64,000 nt of DNA from Fodinibius sp964490705 (GTDB lineage: Bacteria > Bacteroidota > Rhodothermia > Balneolales > Balneolaceae), in NCBI GenBank assembly GCA_964490705.1, contig CAZBCG010000004.1:1-64000 (forward strand), written 5' to 3'. Below, piece after piece: positions 25,648 through 33,044 of the stretch (its first letter is position 1; each line of letters starts with the position of its first letter). Below the pieces are notes generated by a model. It saw only the letters and a list, made by a program, of their open reading frames with translations. It had not been told where the DNA came from and ran no database searches. The translations under genes and the position numbers were made by a program.

Positions 25648-26406
25648 ATGTGGGAAGGGGTAAAATCAGGGCTTATTTGGCTGGCAATAGCTTTTTTGGT
25701 TGTTATTTGGTTGCCCATGTTGGCCATAAGTCGGCTGCTTGATCGCGATCCGGCCCGGTATCGAACCGGTAAGTTATTTCGTAAGCTGGGCAAGGCCATT
25801 TCAAAAATAAACCCCAACTGGCGACTGCATATTACCGGTCGTACCAATCTAGACGATCGCAAGCCCTATGTGATTGTTTGCAATCATCTTTCTACGGCTG
25901 ATATTCCGCTGATCTCAAATTTACCCTGGGAGATGAAGTGGGTGGCCAAAAAAGAGCTTTTTGATACACCTGTTGTGGGATGGATGATGAAGCTGGCAGG
26001 GGATATTTCGGTGGATCGACGGGCGAAAGACCGCAAGGAATCGACCTTTGCACAGGCGCATTACTATCTTGAAAACAGCTGTTCGGTGATGTTTTTTCCC
26101 GAGGGCACGCGATCGCGAAATGGGCAGTTAAATGCATTTACCAGAGGGGCATTTGAGCTGGCCATCAAAGAGCAGGTACCTATTTTGCCGATGGTGATTG
26201 ACGGTACGCAAAATACCCTGCCCAAACGGAGCTGGAAGTTTGGCATTGCCAAGCAGATAAAGTTAAAGGTGTTGGATCCTATCTCAACGGACGGTTTGCA
26301 GAAGAATGATATTCGTGCTTTGACGGAGCAAACACGTTCGCAGATTCTGGAACAGCTTTCGGAATGGCGGGGAGAACCCATTGAACAGGTCGATAACCTC
26401 TCATAA
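25648..26406 (+). CDS. 1-acyl-sn-glycerol-3-phosphate acyltransferase family protein
   Basis: 252 residues. An N-terminal transmembrane helix (IWLAIAFLVVIWLPMLAI) precedes a PlsC domain with the catalytic NHLSTAD (His80, Asp85) and the substrate-binding FFPEGTRSRNG at about 150. It transfers an acyl chain to lysophosphatidic acid or a related acceptor at the inner membrane. It lies 5 bp after the helicase gene. A second PlsC-like protein is encoded at 53665-54435 next to an OlsB homologue, so this copy is the better candidate for general phospholipid synthesis. Confidence 0.88.
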   Translation: MWEGVKSGLIWLAIAFLVVIWLPMLAISRLLDRDPARYRTGKLFRKLGKAISKINPNWRLHITGRTNLDDRKPYVIVCNHLSTADIPLISNLPWEMKWVAKKELFDTPVVGWMMKLAGDISVDRRAKDRKESTFAQAHYYLENSCSVMFFPEGTRSRNGQLNAFTRGAFELAIKEQVPILPMVIDGTQNTLPKRSWKFGIAKQIKLKVLDPISTDGLQKNDIRALTEQTRSQILEQLSEWRGEPIEQVDNLS

Positions 26407-26489
26407 GAGACCTTGAGAAAACCGATTATATCATCTTGAACCAAACTAAGTTTCGTCAGGCTATTCCTGTTTTCAGAATCCCAATCAAG

Positions 26490-26560
26490 TTTAGCAACAT
26501 ATAAACCAAGATCCTGAAATAAATTCAGGATGACACGATTAGTTTTGTAACGTCTTCTCG
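26490..26560. repeat. Intergenic repeat related to the MITE-like element at 36191
   Basis: AAGATCCTGAAATAAATTCA then GGATGACA (26508-26535) contains the inverted pair ATCCTGAA/TTCAGGAT. It matches 36292-36319 with one mismatch in 28 bases, and the similarity continues on both sides (TAAACCAAGATCC; GATTAGTTTTG). Confidence 0.65.
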
Positions 26561-26579
26561 TAATTTAGCAACCCTTCGA

Positions 26580-27785
26580 CTACTGTGGCAGAGGAATCGA
26601 TTTCATTTCGATTTTTGGAGTTGCCGAATCTACATTGGTCCATGCAAAAAACAGTTGATTACCAACAATTTCCATCTGGGGGAATCCGGTCTTTCGGCTT
26701 TTATTGATAGCACTGATCGTTTTGGTGGTTTTCTGTTTGCTGGTTCTGTCGATAGTGGCCAGTTGAAGGATAGCGTTTTCAGTGCCTGACTCCATCCAGG
26801 AGATAAACAGTTGTTCATCACTGACGGCTGCATCAACTCGTCCAAGTGATGTTTGATTATTCAGCTTTTTGGGCTGACCAAAGTTGAGGCCACTATCCGT
26901 CGATATTGCCACTTTGGTGGTAGGTGTTGGCGTAGCACCGGTATGCCAGGCGACAGCTACCGTTGAATCATCGGCTACAACTTTTGGTCCGTTGACCGGA
27001 CAGGCACCGATCTCCCAGTTGTCGTGATGAACGGCTTGCGGTGTTGACCAGCTGTTGCCATTGAACCGGCTGATGTAAATGTCACGCACTTCTTCACCGG
27101 TACGGTTGCGATAGGCAACGATTGCTCCATTGGGCGTTTTTGTGAGCGATGTTTGGCAGCAGTCGCAAACCGCATCATCAATAAGAAATCGTTTGCGAAT
27201 TTCTCCTCCTGCAGAGATGAGCGCTCCACGAAGCGTCATCGCTTTGGTGATATCAGAGTAATTGCCTTCCGGTCGATTTGCTGTTCTGCGGCCATCCAGC
27301 CAGACCATCAAAAAGCTGTTGTGATTCCATGGAATAATCGAAACAAAACCGTGCTCACTTGCTGTGTTATCATTATGGGGCGTTATGGGCGGACTCCAAC
27401 GCTTGGCTGAATCGGTCAACGAAACATTGACATCATACGAATACGGTCCGCCGGCCCTTTTATTGAGCCAATGAGCGGCCATCATTCCGTTGCTATGTAC
27501 TGTTATGGAGGGATAGTCGGCCCAGTTAACGAACCAGCTTGAATCACTGGCAATGGTTTGCGGGGGATTCCATTTTTTATCGTTATAGCTGGCATACTGC
27601 AGTGAATAACTGCTCGAATCGGTAGCAGTAAGCCAGCTCATGTAGAGCGTATCTTCGCTGCTGTTCAGATAGGGATATTTGCTGTTAGTAACTGCGGGAT
27701 GATCAACCGAGGGGTCGTGATTGGAGTTGGCAGTACATCCGGTAAAAAGTAATATTACGATGAACCAGAAAACAGCAATTCTCAT
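26580..27785 (-). CDS. Sialidase-like (BNR-repeat) lipoprotein
   Basis: 401 residues. The lipoprotein signal IAVFWFIVILLFTGCTANSN has its cysteine at about 17. A six-bladed beta-propeller of sialidase type fills the rest, with repeated W-aromatic and Asp-box-like units (TDSGLNFGQPKKL is a clear BNR box). A DDAVCDCCQTSL segment with three close cysteines is characteristic of a Bacteroidota subgroup annotated as exo-alpha-sialidase-like; those cysteines may bind metal. The usual sialidase arginine triad is not evident, so enzymatic activity is doubtful. Its ATG overlaps the stop of the upstream membrane-protein gene (ATGA), so they form a two-gene operon. Confidence 0.72.
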   Translation of the reverse strand: MRIAVFWFIVILLFTGCTANSNHDPSVDHPAVTNSKYPYLNSSEDTLYMSWLTATDSSSYSLQYASYNDKKWNPPQTIASDSSWFVNWADYPSITVHSNGMMAAHWLNKRAGGPYSYDVNVSLTDSAKRWSPPITPHNDNTASEHGFVSIIPWNHNSFLMVWLDGRRTANRPEGNYSDITKAMTLRGALISAGGEIRKRFLIDDAVCDCCQTSLTKTPNGAIVAYRNRTGEEVRDIYISRFNGNSWSTPQAVHHDNWEIGACPVNGPKVVADDSTVAVAWHTGATPTPTTKVAISTDSGLNFGQPKKLNNQTSLGRVDAAVSDEQLFISWMESGTENAILQLATIDRTSKQKTTKTISAINKSRKTGFPQMEIVGNQLFFAWTNVDSATPKIEMKSIPLPQ

Positions 27786-28183
27786 AGTTTTGTCTGTTCA
27801 GCTTGTTGAATTTGTAGTTTGTATCCGGCAAAGATGCCCACAATTTTTAATATTGGTGCCGCGATGAGATACCACAGCGGCTCGCGATTGCTGAGCATTG
27901 AATAATCGGTAAATCCCATAATTACCATTAAAAGGATAAAGCCCAGAATAACATGATGCTGATTTTGCTTGGCGATGGTGCTGGCAAGCAGCCCGCCAAA
28001 TAAACCTAATGCGAGTTGCAATGCCGTAATTCCCGCTATCCAGGTTGCAGAAGGCAGGTTTGCGATACCGGTCAATGCTAAATTATCTGCTTTGAAATAA
28101 ACCGAGACAATAATATGTATAAAGCTATTTGGTACGGCAATGGCAAAATAGCCGGCTGCAATAGAAAGGATGGATCGAATCAT
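27782..28183 (-). CDS. Four-helix membrane protein of unknown function
   Basis: 133 residues with four hydrophobic segments: ILSIAAGYFAIAVPNSFIHI, WIAGITALQLALGLFGGLLA, VILGFILLMVIMGFTDY and LWYLIAAPILKIVGIFAGYK. I do not recognise the family. It is translationally coupled (ATGA overlap) to the sialidase-like lipoprotein gene. It is divergent from the nei-like gene. Confidence 0.68.
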   Translation of the reverse strand: MIRSILSIAAGYFAIAVPNSFIHIIVSVYFKADNLALTGIANLPSATWIAGITALQLALGLFGGLLASTIAKQNQHHVILGFILLMVIMGFTDYSMLSNREPLWYLIAAPILKIVGIFAGYKLQIQQAEQTKL

Positions 28184-28250
28184 AAATCCCGAACGATTAT
28201 ATAGTGATACTTGTAAGTAGAATGAAAATTTGAATCAAAAAAAAATATTT

Positions 28251-29075
28251 ATGCCCGAAGGACCAGAAATTTGGAGAACCGCAGATTCCTTGACGGATGC
28301 ACTTCAAAATAAAGAAATTACTGATCTGTATTTCGCTTTTGATGAATTAAAGGATTACGAGACAAAGCTAAAAGGACAATCTGTTAAAAATGTGGAGGCG
28401 CAGGGTAAGGCGCTACTCACGTTTTTTGACAATGACATTGTGATGTACAGCCATAACCAGCTGTATGGCAAATGGATGATCCGCGATGCAGGCAACGAGC
28501 CCGAGACCAATCGATCGTTACGAGTGACCATCCAAAATGGAGAAAAATCCGCTTATTTGTATTCGGCATCGGATATTGAGATGATGGCTCCGGAAGAGGT
28601 TGCTGAGCATTCATATATCAAGAAATTGGGTCCCGATGTGTTGCACCCGGATACTACTCTGGATGATATTCGTGCCCAATTTATGTCTGATGAGTTTAAG
28701 AATAGAAAATTGACGACGCTGTTGTTGGATCAGGGATTTGTGAGTGGAATAGGCAATTATCTGCGCAGCGAAATCATGTTTTATGCAAAAGTGAATCCCC
28801 GGAAGAAGCTGCGCGAATATTCTGATTCCCAGAGAGAAGCACTTGCCAAAGCAGCTTATAAATTGACTACTCGATCTTATGAAACCGGGGGTATAACGAA
28901 CGATCCCGAAATTGTAGAGGCGCTGAAAAGGGAAAATGCCAGTCGGAAAGAATATCGCCATTTTGTATATAAAAGAACGGATAATCGCTGCCACAAGTGT
29001 GGATCGGTAATTGAAGAGGAGAAAACCGGCGGAAGAAAAATTTACTACTGCCCGAGCTGTCAGCTTGATGAGTAA
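28251..29075 (+). CDS. Fpg/Nei-family DNA glycosylase (endonuclease VIII-like)
   Basis: 274 residues. I fixed the start at the ATG at 28251 because the enzyme needs Pro2-Glu3 at its N-terminus (MPEGPEI) for catalysis; an in-frame ATG at 28230 would bury it. The helix-two-turn-helix LLDQGFVSGIGNYLRSEIMF and the C-terminal zinc finger CHKCG...YYCPSCQ are present. It removes oxidised pyrimidines and nicks the abasic site. It is closer to Nei than to Fpg by the IW after PEGPE and the finger sequence. Confidence 0.9.
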   Translation: MPEGPEIWRTADSLTDALQNKEITDLYFAFDELKDYETKLKGQSVKNVEAQGKALLTFFDNDIVMYSHNQLYGKWMIRDAGNEPETNRSLRVTIQNGEKSAYLYSASDIEMMAPEEVAEHSYIKKLGPDVLHPDTTLDDIRAQFMSDEFKNRKLTTLLLDQGFVSGIGNYLRSEIMFYAKVNPRKKLREYSDSQREALAKAAYKLTTRSYETGGITNDPEIVEALKRENASRKEYRHFVYKRTDNRCHKCGSVIEEEKTGGRKIYYCPSCQLDE

Positions 29076-29225
29076 TTTATTTTTTGGTAGGCGGAAACGT
29101 TTTCCACAGCTAGTAAGTGAACGTTGGGCAGCTAGTAATCTGGTCGCAATGCTCTGCGTTGCGGCCGAGTATCAGAACAAGAAAAATGGGCAGTTAATGT
29201 TAACTAAATATATTTCAATTTGAGT

Positions 29226-29672
29226 ATGTTACAACAAGAGTTCCAGTCGCTCTATGATCGTGAATTAGACCAGGTGATAGATAATCTACAGGCCTTGCCG
29301 GAGGATAAGATCTGGAAATCACCGGAAGGTGTGTCTAACAGTTGTGGAGTTTTGGCACAGCATATTGTGGGTAATCTAAACCATTTTATCGGCAAAGGGA
29401 TGGGAAACACCGATTACGTTCGTCGGCGTGATCGGGAGTTTACCAATACAGGGGTTTCGAAAGAGGAATTGATTTCAGATATCAAAGAGCTGAAAAAAGT
29501 ATTACGAGATGTTTTAAAAAATTTAAAAGATGCAGAGCTGGATCGAGAATTTGCGCTGGAATTTCCTTCTCAGGCAACAAACAGAAAGATGCTTGTTCAT
29601 CTATATGGTCATCTGAATTATCATCTGGGACAACTTAATTATTTGCGAAGAATCTTATCCGAAAATGGATGA
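29226..29672 (+). CDS. DinB-like (DUF1572-type) protein
   Basis: 148 residues forming a four-helix DinB bundle: LQQEFQSLYDRELDQVIDNL, a histidine in LAQHIVGNLNHF, and the pair HLYGHLNYHLGQLNY near the C-terminus. The three metal-binding histidines of the DinB fold are present. Related proteins are thiol-dependent metalloenzymes or of unknown role. The start is the ATG at 29226; a TTG two codons earlier is the alternative. The 150 bp before it, after the nei-like gene, show nothing notable. Confidence 0.8.
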   Translation: MLQQEFQSLYDRELDQVIDNLQALPEDKIWKSPEGVSNSCGVLAQHIVGNLNHFIGKGMGNTDYVRRRDREFTNTGVSKEELISDIKELKKVLRDVLKNLKDAELDREFALEFPSQATNRKMLVHLYGHLNYHLGQLNYLRRILSENG

Positions 29673-29737
29673 AAGTATGCCGGCAGAATCATAACTTTGG
29701 ACTCCCGAAAATTTGAATATCAAATCTGTAGTAGTTC

Positions 29738-30232
29738 ATGAAAGATAATGATTTTTTAAAGCCCGGTGATACGGTAGCTCATAGTAATAAGCAGCTGATG
29801 GAATCTCCTGAAGTAGAAAAAATAGCCGAAACGGTCATTGACCGCGAAAGCCTTGAATTTGGTCCCGCCGCCATTGGATACTTTTTGGTGTATCCCAATT
29901 TATCGAAATACAAGGCTGCGAAATGCAAAAAGGCATCACGCGAAGTCGAATACTATTCCGGCAATAATTACCTGATCGAAATTTCCGGTGAGATGTGGGA
30001 TATGCTGGATCAAAAGACGCGGGAGATGGTCGTTTTTCACCAGCTGTTGCATGTCGATCCGGTGTATAAGGCCAAAAATCAGGAGTGGAAAATGAAGGTG
30101 CGCAAGCCCGACTTTTCTGACTTCTATGAGATCAATGACAAATACGGCAATGAATGGTATAAGACCGTACAGGCCACGGTTTCATCGCTGTATGACTTGG
30201 ACCCTAAGCGCGAAAGCAAAGTGAATTTATAA
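29738..30232 (+). CDS. Putative metallopeptidase-fold protein with altered active site
   Basis: 164 residues similar to phage-type putative metallopeptidases: FGPAAIGYFLVYPNLSKYKA near the N-terminus and VVFHQLLHVDP at about 105-115. The family motif is HExxH; here it reads HQLLH, with CAG in place of the Glu codon. Glutamine cannot act as the general base, so metal binding may persist but hydrolysis is unlikely. Other HEPN- or phage-like features are absent. A strong terminator follows 30 bp after the stop. Confidence 0.65.
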   Translation: MKDNDFLKPGDTVAHSNKQLMESPEVEKIAETVIDRESLEFGPAAIGYFLVYPNLSKYKAAKCKKASREVEYYSGNNYLIEISGEMWDMLDQKTREMVVFHQLLHVDPVYKAKNQEWKMKVRKPDFSDFYEINDKYGNEWYKTVQATVSSLYDLDPKRESKVNL

Positions 30233-30259
30233 AAGATTCTTTCGCTATAATGAAAATGA

Positions 30260-30289
30260 AAAGGTGCAGTTTTCGCTGCACCTTTTTTA
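30260..30289 (+). terminator. Intrinsic terminator
   Basis: AAGGTGCAG (30261-30269) and CTGCACCTT (30276-30284) around TTTTCG, then TTTTT. It ends the metallopeptidase-like gene. Confidence 0.88.
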
Positions 30290-30390
30290 TTTATCCCGTC
30301 AAATTGAGCACAGTCGTGCATTTATTTTCGGCAGGACCTAGTTGAAATATCTATCCGGCTTTGAAAACGCTTTTTACAATAAGAGTCAGG

Positions 30391-30567
30391 CTATTCCTCC
30401 TCTTCAAAAAAGCGCATCTCCAGGGCTTCCAGTCTTTGTTCTAATTTCATCAGTTTGTGGAGGATAAGAACATGCGTTTTGCCCGCATCAATGCCTACGG
30501 GACTGTCGTCACTTTTGATCTGTTCCAGAATTTCTTCGTACTCTTCTTTTGCGATATCCAAATTCAT
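30391..30567 (-). CDS. Small acidic helical protein
   Basis: A 58-residue open frame starting MNLDIAKEEYEEILEQIK and ending EMRFFEEEE. It is almost wholly helical, with heptad-like leucines (HKLMKLEQRLEALEMRF), so a coiled coil is likely. The start ATG (30565-30567) lies 46 bp after the stop of the YciH/SUI1 gene on the same strand, suggesting co-transcription. The family is not recognised. Support comes from codon-like composition and the position. Confidence 0.6.
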   Translation of the reverse strand: MNLDIAKEEYEEILEQIKSDDSPVGIDAGKTHVLILHKLMKLEQRLEALEMRFFEEEE

Positions 30568-30612
30568 AGTGATGTTGATTTAATCCTGTTTGTTACAGTC
30601 ATGGATGAAAAA

Positions 30613-30837
30613 TTATTTCACATTATATCCTTCATCTTGCAGGTATTTGCGAACTTTATCCACGTGATCTCCCTGGATTTCAATCGTTTTCGCATAGCTG
30701 GTGCCGCCCGCGCCGCAGGTTTGTTTTAGCTGTTTCTCCAGCTTTTCAATCACCTGTGGATTGTGTTGAATATTGCTGATCATCGTAACCGTTTTTCCAC
30801 GTCGTCCGCTGGTGTCGAGTTTTACTTGGATGGCCAT
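30613..30837 (-). CDS. YciH/SUI1-family translation factor
   Basis: 74 residues of the eIF1-like fold: QVKLDTSGRRGKTVTMISNI, then GAGGTSYAKTIEIQGDHVDK and a terminal VRKYLQDEGYNV. It resembles bacterial YciH, which affects initiation fidelity on the 30S subunit. At 74 residues it consists of the core domain only; E. coli YciH has an N-terminal extension. I chose the ATG at 30835-30837 because the 49 residues upstream in frame have no family similarity. Confidence 0.85.
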   Translation of the reverse strand: MAIQVKLDTSGRRGKTVTMISNIQHNPQVIEKLEKQLKQTCGAGGTSYAKTIEIQGDHVDKVRKYLQDEGYNVK

Positions 30838-31267
30838 ATTAGGTATGGGTAATTTTTGATTAACGTTTTTCGAGTAGAAGATACAAGATGCAGGGTACAA
30901 GTTACAGGATGTTTGATATAGAACTCTCTTGTATGATACGAGATTCACAGATTTACTATTTTTTATCTTTGAACCGTATAGCAAGGCCCCGGCTAATATA
31001 TCTCTGTTTGGAGATTCCGCTTTGGTACTTTATATCTTGATCTCGTTGCTCTGCATCGAGATCCATTCTGTTACGCTCCGCGTAGATCCATCCCGCTTTG
31101 AGGATGCGGAGCATCGGGCAGGCCATCAGCCGCAGAGCACACCTATGCTAAAGCTTCGGTGCATTGGACGACTGATGGGAGATAGACTTATAAGCTATAA
31201 ATGGTATTTCCAGCGCACTTACAGAATGGTTTTTCACTTCCTCCGATAGTAGCTGGGGAACTGTGAA
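30838..31267. other. Non-coding stretch with a degenerate repeat
   Basis: No convincing gene. It contains TTGCTCTGCATCGAGATCCA at about 31045-31064, closely similar to TTGCTCTGCATCGGGACTCA near 34803, and CACACCTATGC, also repeated at 34729. Several short GC-rich inverted segments (CTCCGCGTAGATCC; GATGCGGAGCATCGG) occur. It is probably a member of a dispersed intergenic repeat family. Confidence 0.5.
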
Positions 31268-31304
31268 ATAAAAAAAGGCAGCAGATTTCTACATCTGCTG
31301 CCTT
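31268..31304 (-). terminator. Intrinsic terminator of the AAA-like gene
   Basis: AAGGCAGCAGAT (31275-31286) pairs with ATCTGCTGCCTT (31293-31304). On the minus strand the stem is followed by seven or more T. Confidence 0.88.
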
Positions 31305-31326
31305 CAAGAGAAAACTGGTAAATTAC

Positions 31327-31929
31327 TTACGTGACGGTATCCTTATACGAATCGGGGCGCTTGGTTTTGAGTTCGACTCCATGAAAAGTATAATTCTTGA
31401 GATGCCAGAAAAATCGCGTGATGATAGAATCGGGCAGGGTAAAGGAAACGATGGATTGGGCTGCACGGCGCATCGTCTTGTCGGCATCAGTAAACTCTTC
31501 GATATCCATAATAACAAGGCCGTTGAACGCCTTCACTTTTTTTAGAAAGTGACGTTCTTCGGGAGTAGCATACTTTACGCGGGAATGAGAGTTTCCAGTG
31601 TAGGCTCCGCAAAGTTTATCTCCGTTTCGGAAATACAGGAGGTCATCGGATTGATCAAGACCCGCGAAAAAGTTATCAAGATTTTCGATAGTCTCAGACT
31701 CGATACGGCTTACCAGCTCAGAGGTATCCACATATTGCACATTGCGATTGAGTTTGGTAGCCAGCTTTTCGACGGCTTTCTTTTTGTTGGGGGTATATAA
31801 ACCCAGAAATAAGCAGAGGTGGTGTACCTGCTTGTCGATTTCGGTCGTTAGATGATCAACCAGATCATCGAATGATGAATCGTTGAACGATACTTTTTTG
31901 AATTCGTCGCTGGGTGTTGCAATATCCAT
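31327..31929 (-). CDS. Degenerate AAA+ ATPase-like protein
   Basis: 200 residues. The order of secondary structure and several segments match a AAA+ module: FLGLYTPNKKKAVEKLATKL (43-60) lies where FxGPPGTGKT and helix 1 belong, VDTSELVSRIESETIENLDN resembles the SELxSKYxGETEKNL loop, LLYFRNGDKLCG (97-108) replaces the Walker B LLFFDEADALFG, and FNGLVIMDIEEFTDADKTMR takes the sensor-1 place. The P-loop Gly and Thr and the Walker B Asp-Glu are gone, so it should not hydrolyse ATP. It is probably a structural or regulatory paralogue of a AAA protease or adaptor. It is monocistronic with its own terminator. The homology is my reading of the pattern, without a database search. Confidence 0.62.
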   Translation of the reverse strand: MDIATPSDEFKKVSFNDSSFDDLVDHLTTEIDKQVHHLCLFLGLYTPNKKKAVEKLATKLNRNVQYVDTSELVSRIESETIENLDNFFAGLDQSDDLLYFRNGDKLCGAYTGNSHSRVKYATPEERHFLKKVKAFNGLVIMDIEEFTDADKTMRRAAQSIVSFTLPDSIITRFFWHLKNYTFHGVELKTKRPDSYKDTVT

Positions 31930-32009
31930 AGATCAAAAAAATGAAACTAGGGTGTTGATGAAATTCGATCGTAATATAATAATTATGGGATGATTCTGTA
32001 GCGATAATG

Positions 32010-32939
32010 CTATCGTCCCTGCGGATGATCGATCACTTCCGGCGGACGTTTGAATACTTTGTTTTTGGCATACACTCGTTCTGGTGGCACACGTAAATCC
32101 CAAACCAGCCGAAACCACGAAAGTACTTTAAGGGCATAGTGTGAGAAATCGAATTCCCACCAGTAAAATCCCTGTCGCTCGGATGAGGGGAAGCGGTGAT
32201 GGTTGTTGTGCCAGCCCTCTCCGAGTGTGATGAGCGAAATAAACCAGTTGTTTCGGCTGTCGTCGTTGGTCTCGAACCGTCGCTTGCCAAAGACGTGGGC
32301 CAATGAGTTTACCGTAAATGTACCGTGGTACAGCAGAACAGTGCTGATGATAAATCCATATACAAGCAGTTGAAATCCGGATGTACCGAGTGACGGAAAG
32401 TAAAAGTTGAGAAGTTCGCCCGCTACAAATGTACCTATCGCTAACTGAATAGGAGGGACAAGGTGAAACTTGTTCATATATGTAAGCTCAGGAAACTTTT
32501 TGAGATCCTTCACCATTTTGAAGTTGGTATCCTTAAACCGGTCGCTGAGGATCCACCCCACGTGCGACCACCAGAAGCTGCGCTTTACCGGCGAATGGAT
32601 ATCTTTTTCGGTGTCAGAGTATTTATGATGATGTCGGTGATGCGCCGCCCACCAAAGTGGTCCTTTTTGGGCGGATGCGGTGCCCAGCCAGGCTAATATA
32701 AATTGAAAAGGACGGGAGGTTTTAAACGTTCGATGTGAAAAATACCGATGAAATCCCGCAGTGATACCAAACATACGGATGGTGTAGGTGATGACCAGTG
32801 CAGCCAGGGCGGTCCAGCTAAAGCCGGCCCAAAAAACGAGTAGACAAGCTGCGTGGAGTAAAATAAATGGGAGGCCGCTAATCCAATTTACTTTGTCGAG
32901 GTTTTTGTCATACTCCTCGGGCGTATAGGGTGCTTCCAT
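32010..32939 (-). CDS. Acyl-CoA delta-9 desaturase
   Basis: 309 residues. Three histidine boxes of membrane di-iron desaturases: HRYFSHR at about 65-71, HRHHH at about 103-107, and HNNHH at about 240-244. Hydrophobic helices are at about 23-55 and 160-210. It introduces a cis double bond in saturated acyl chains at the membrane, using an electron donor not encoded nearby. Length and box spacing match bacterial stearoyl-CoA-type desaturases. Confidence 0.92.
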   Translation of the reverse strand: MEAPYTPEEYDKNLDKVNWISGLPFILLHAACLLVFWAGFSWTALAALVITYTIRMFGITAGFHRYFSHRTFKTSRPFQFILAWLGTASAQKGPLWWAAHHRHHHKYSDTEKDIHSPVKRSFWWSHVGWILSDRFKDTNFKMVKDLKKFPELTYMNKFHLVPPIQLAIGTFVAGELLNFYFPSLGTSGFQLLVYGFIISTVLLYHGTFTVNSLAHVFGKRRFETNDDSRNNWFISLITLGEGWHNNHHRFPSSERQGFYWWEFDFSHYALKVLSWFRLVWDLRVPPERVYAKNKVFKRPPEVIDHPQGR

Positions 32940-32984
32940 GAATCGTCGTATCGTTCAATCCTATTAAAAATTCGAAGCCGAATA

Positions 32985-33022
32985 TAAAAAACCTATCAGG
33001 TTTTGGAAACCTGATAGGTTTA
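32985..33022 (-). terminator. Terminator hairpin related to 23071-23101
   Basis: ACCTATCAGGTTT pairs with AAACCTGATAGGT around TGG. It follows the stop of the lipoprotein gene on the minus strand, with T-rich sequence beyond. Confidence 0.7.
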
Positions 33023-33044
33023 GAATTAGAGGGATGTATATATA

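Noticed and set aside
28230..28250. Upstream ATG for the Nei-like glycosylase
   Set aside because: Seven extra residues would block the N-terminal Pro that must be exposed for catalysis.
30929..31249. 106-codon plus-strand frame over the intergenic repeat
   Set aside because: Its sequence is the degenerate repeat itself; the protein is low-similarity and rich in Ser, Arg and His.
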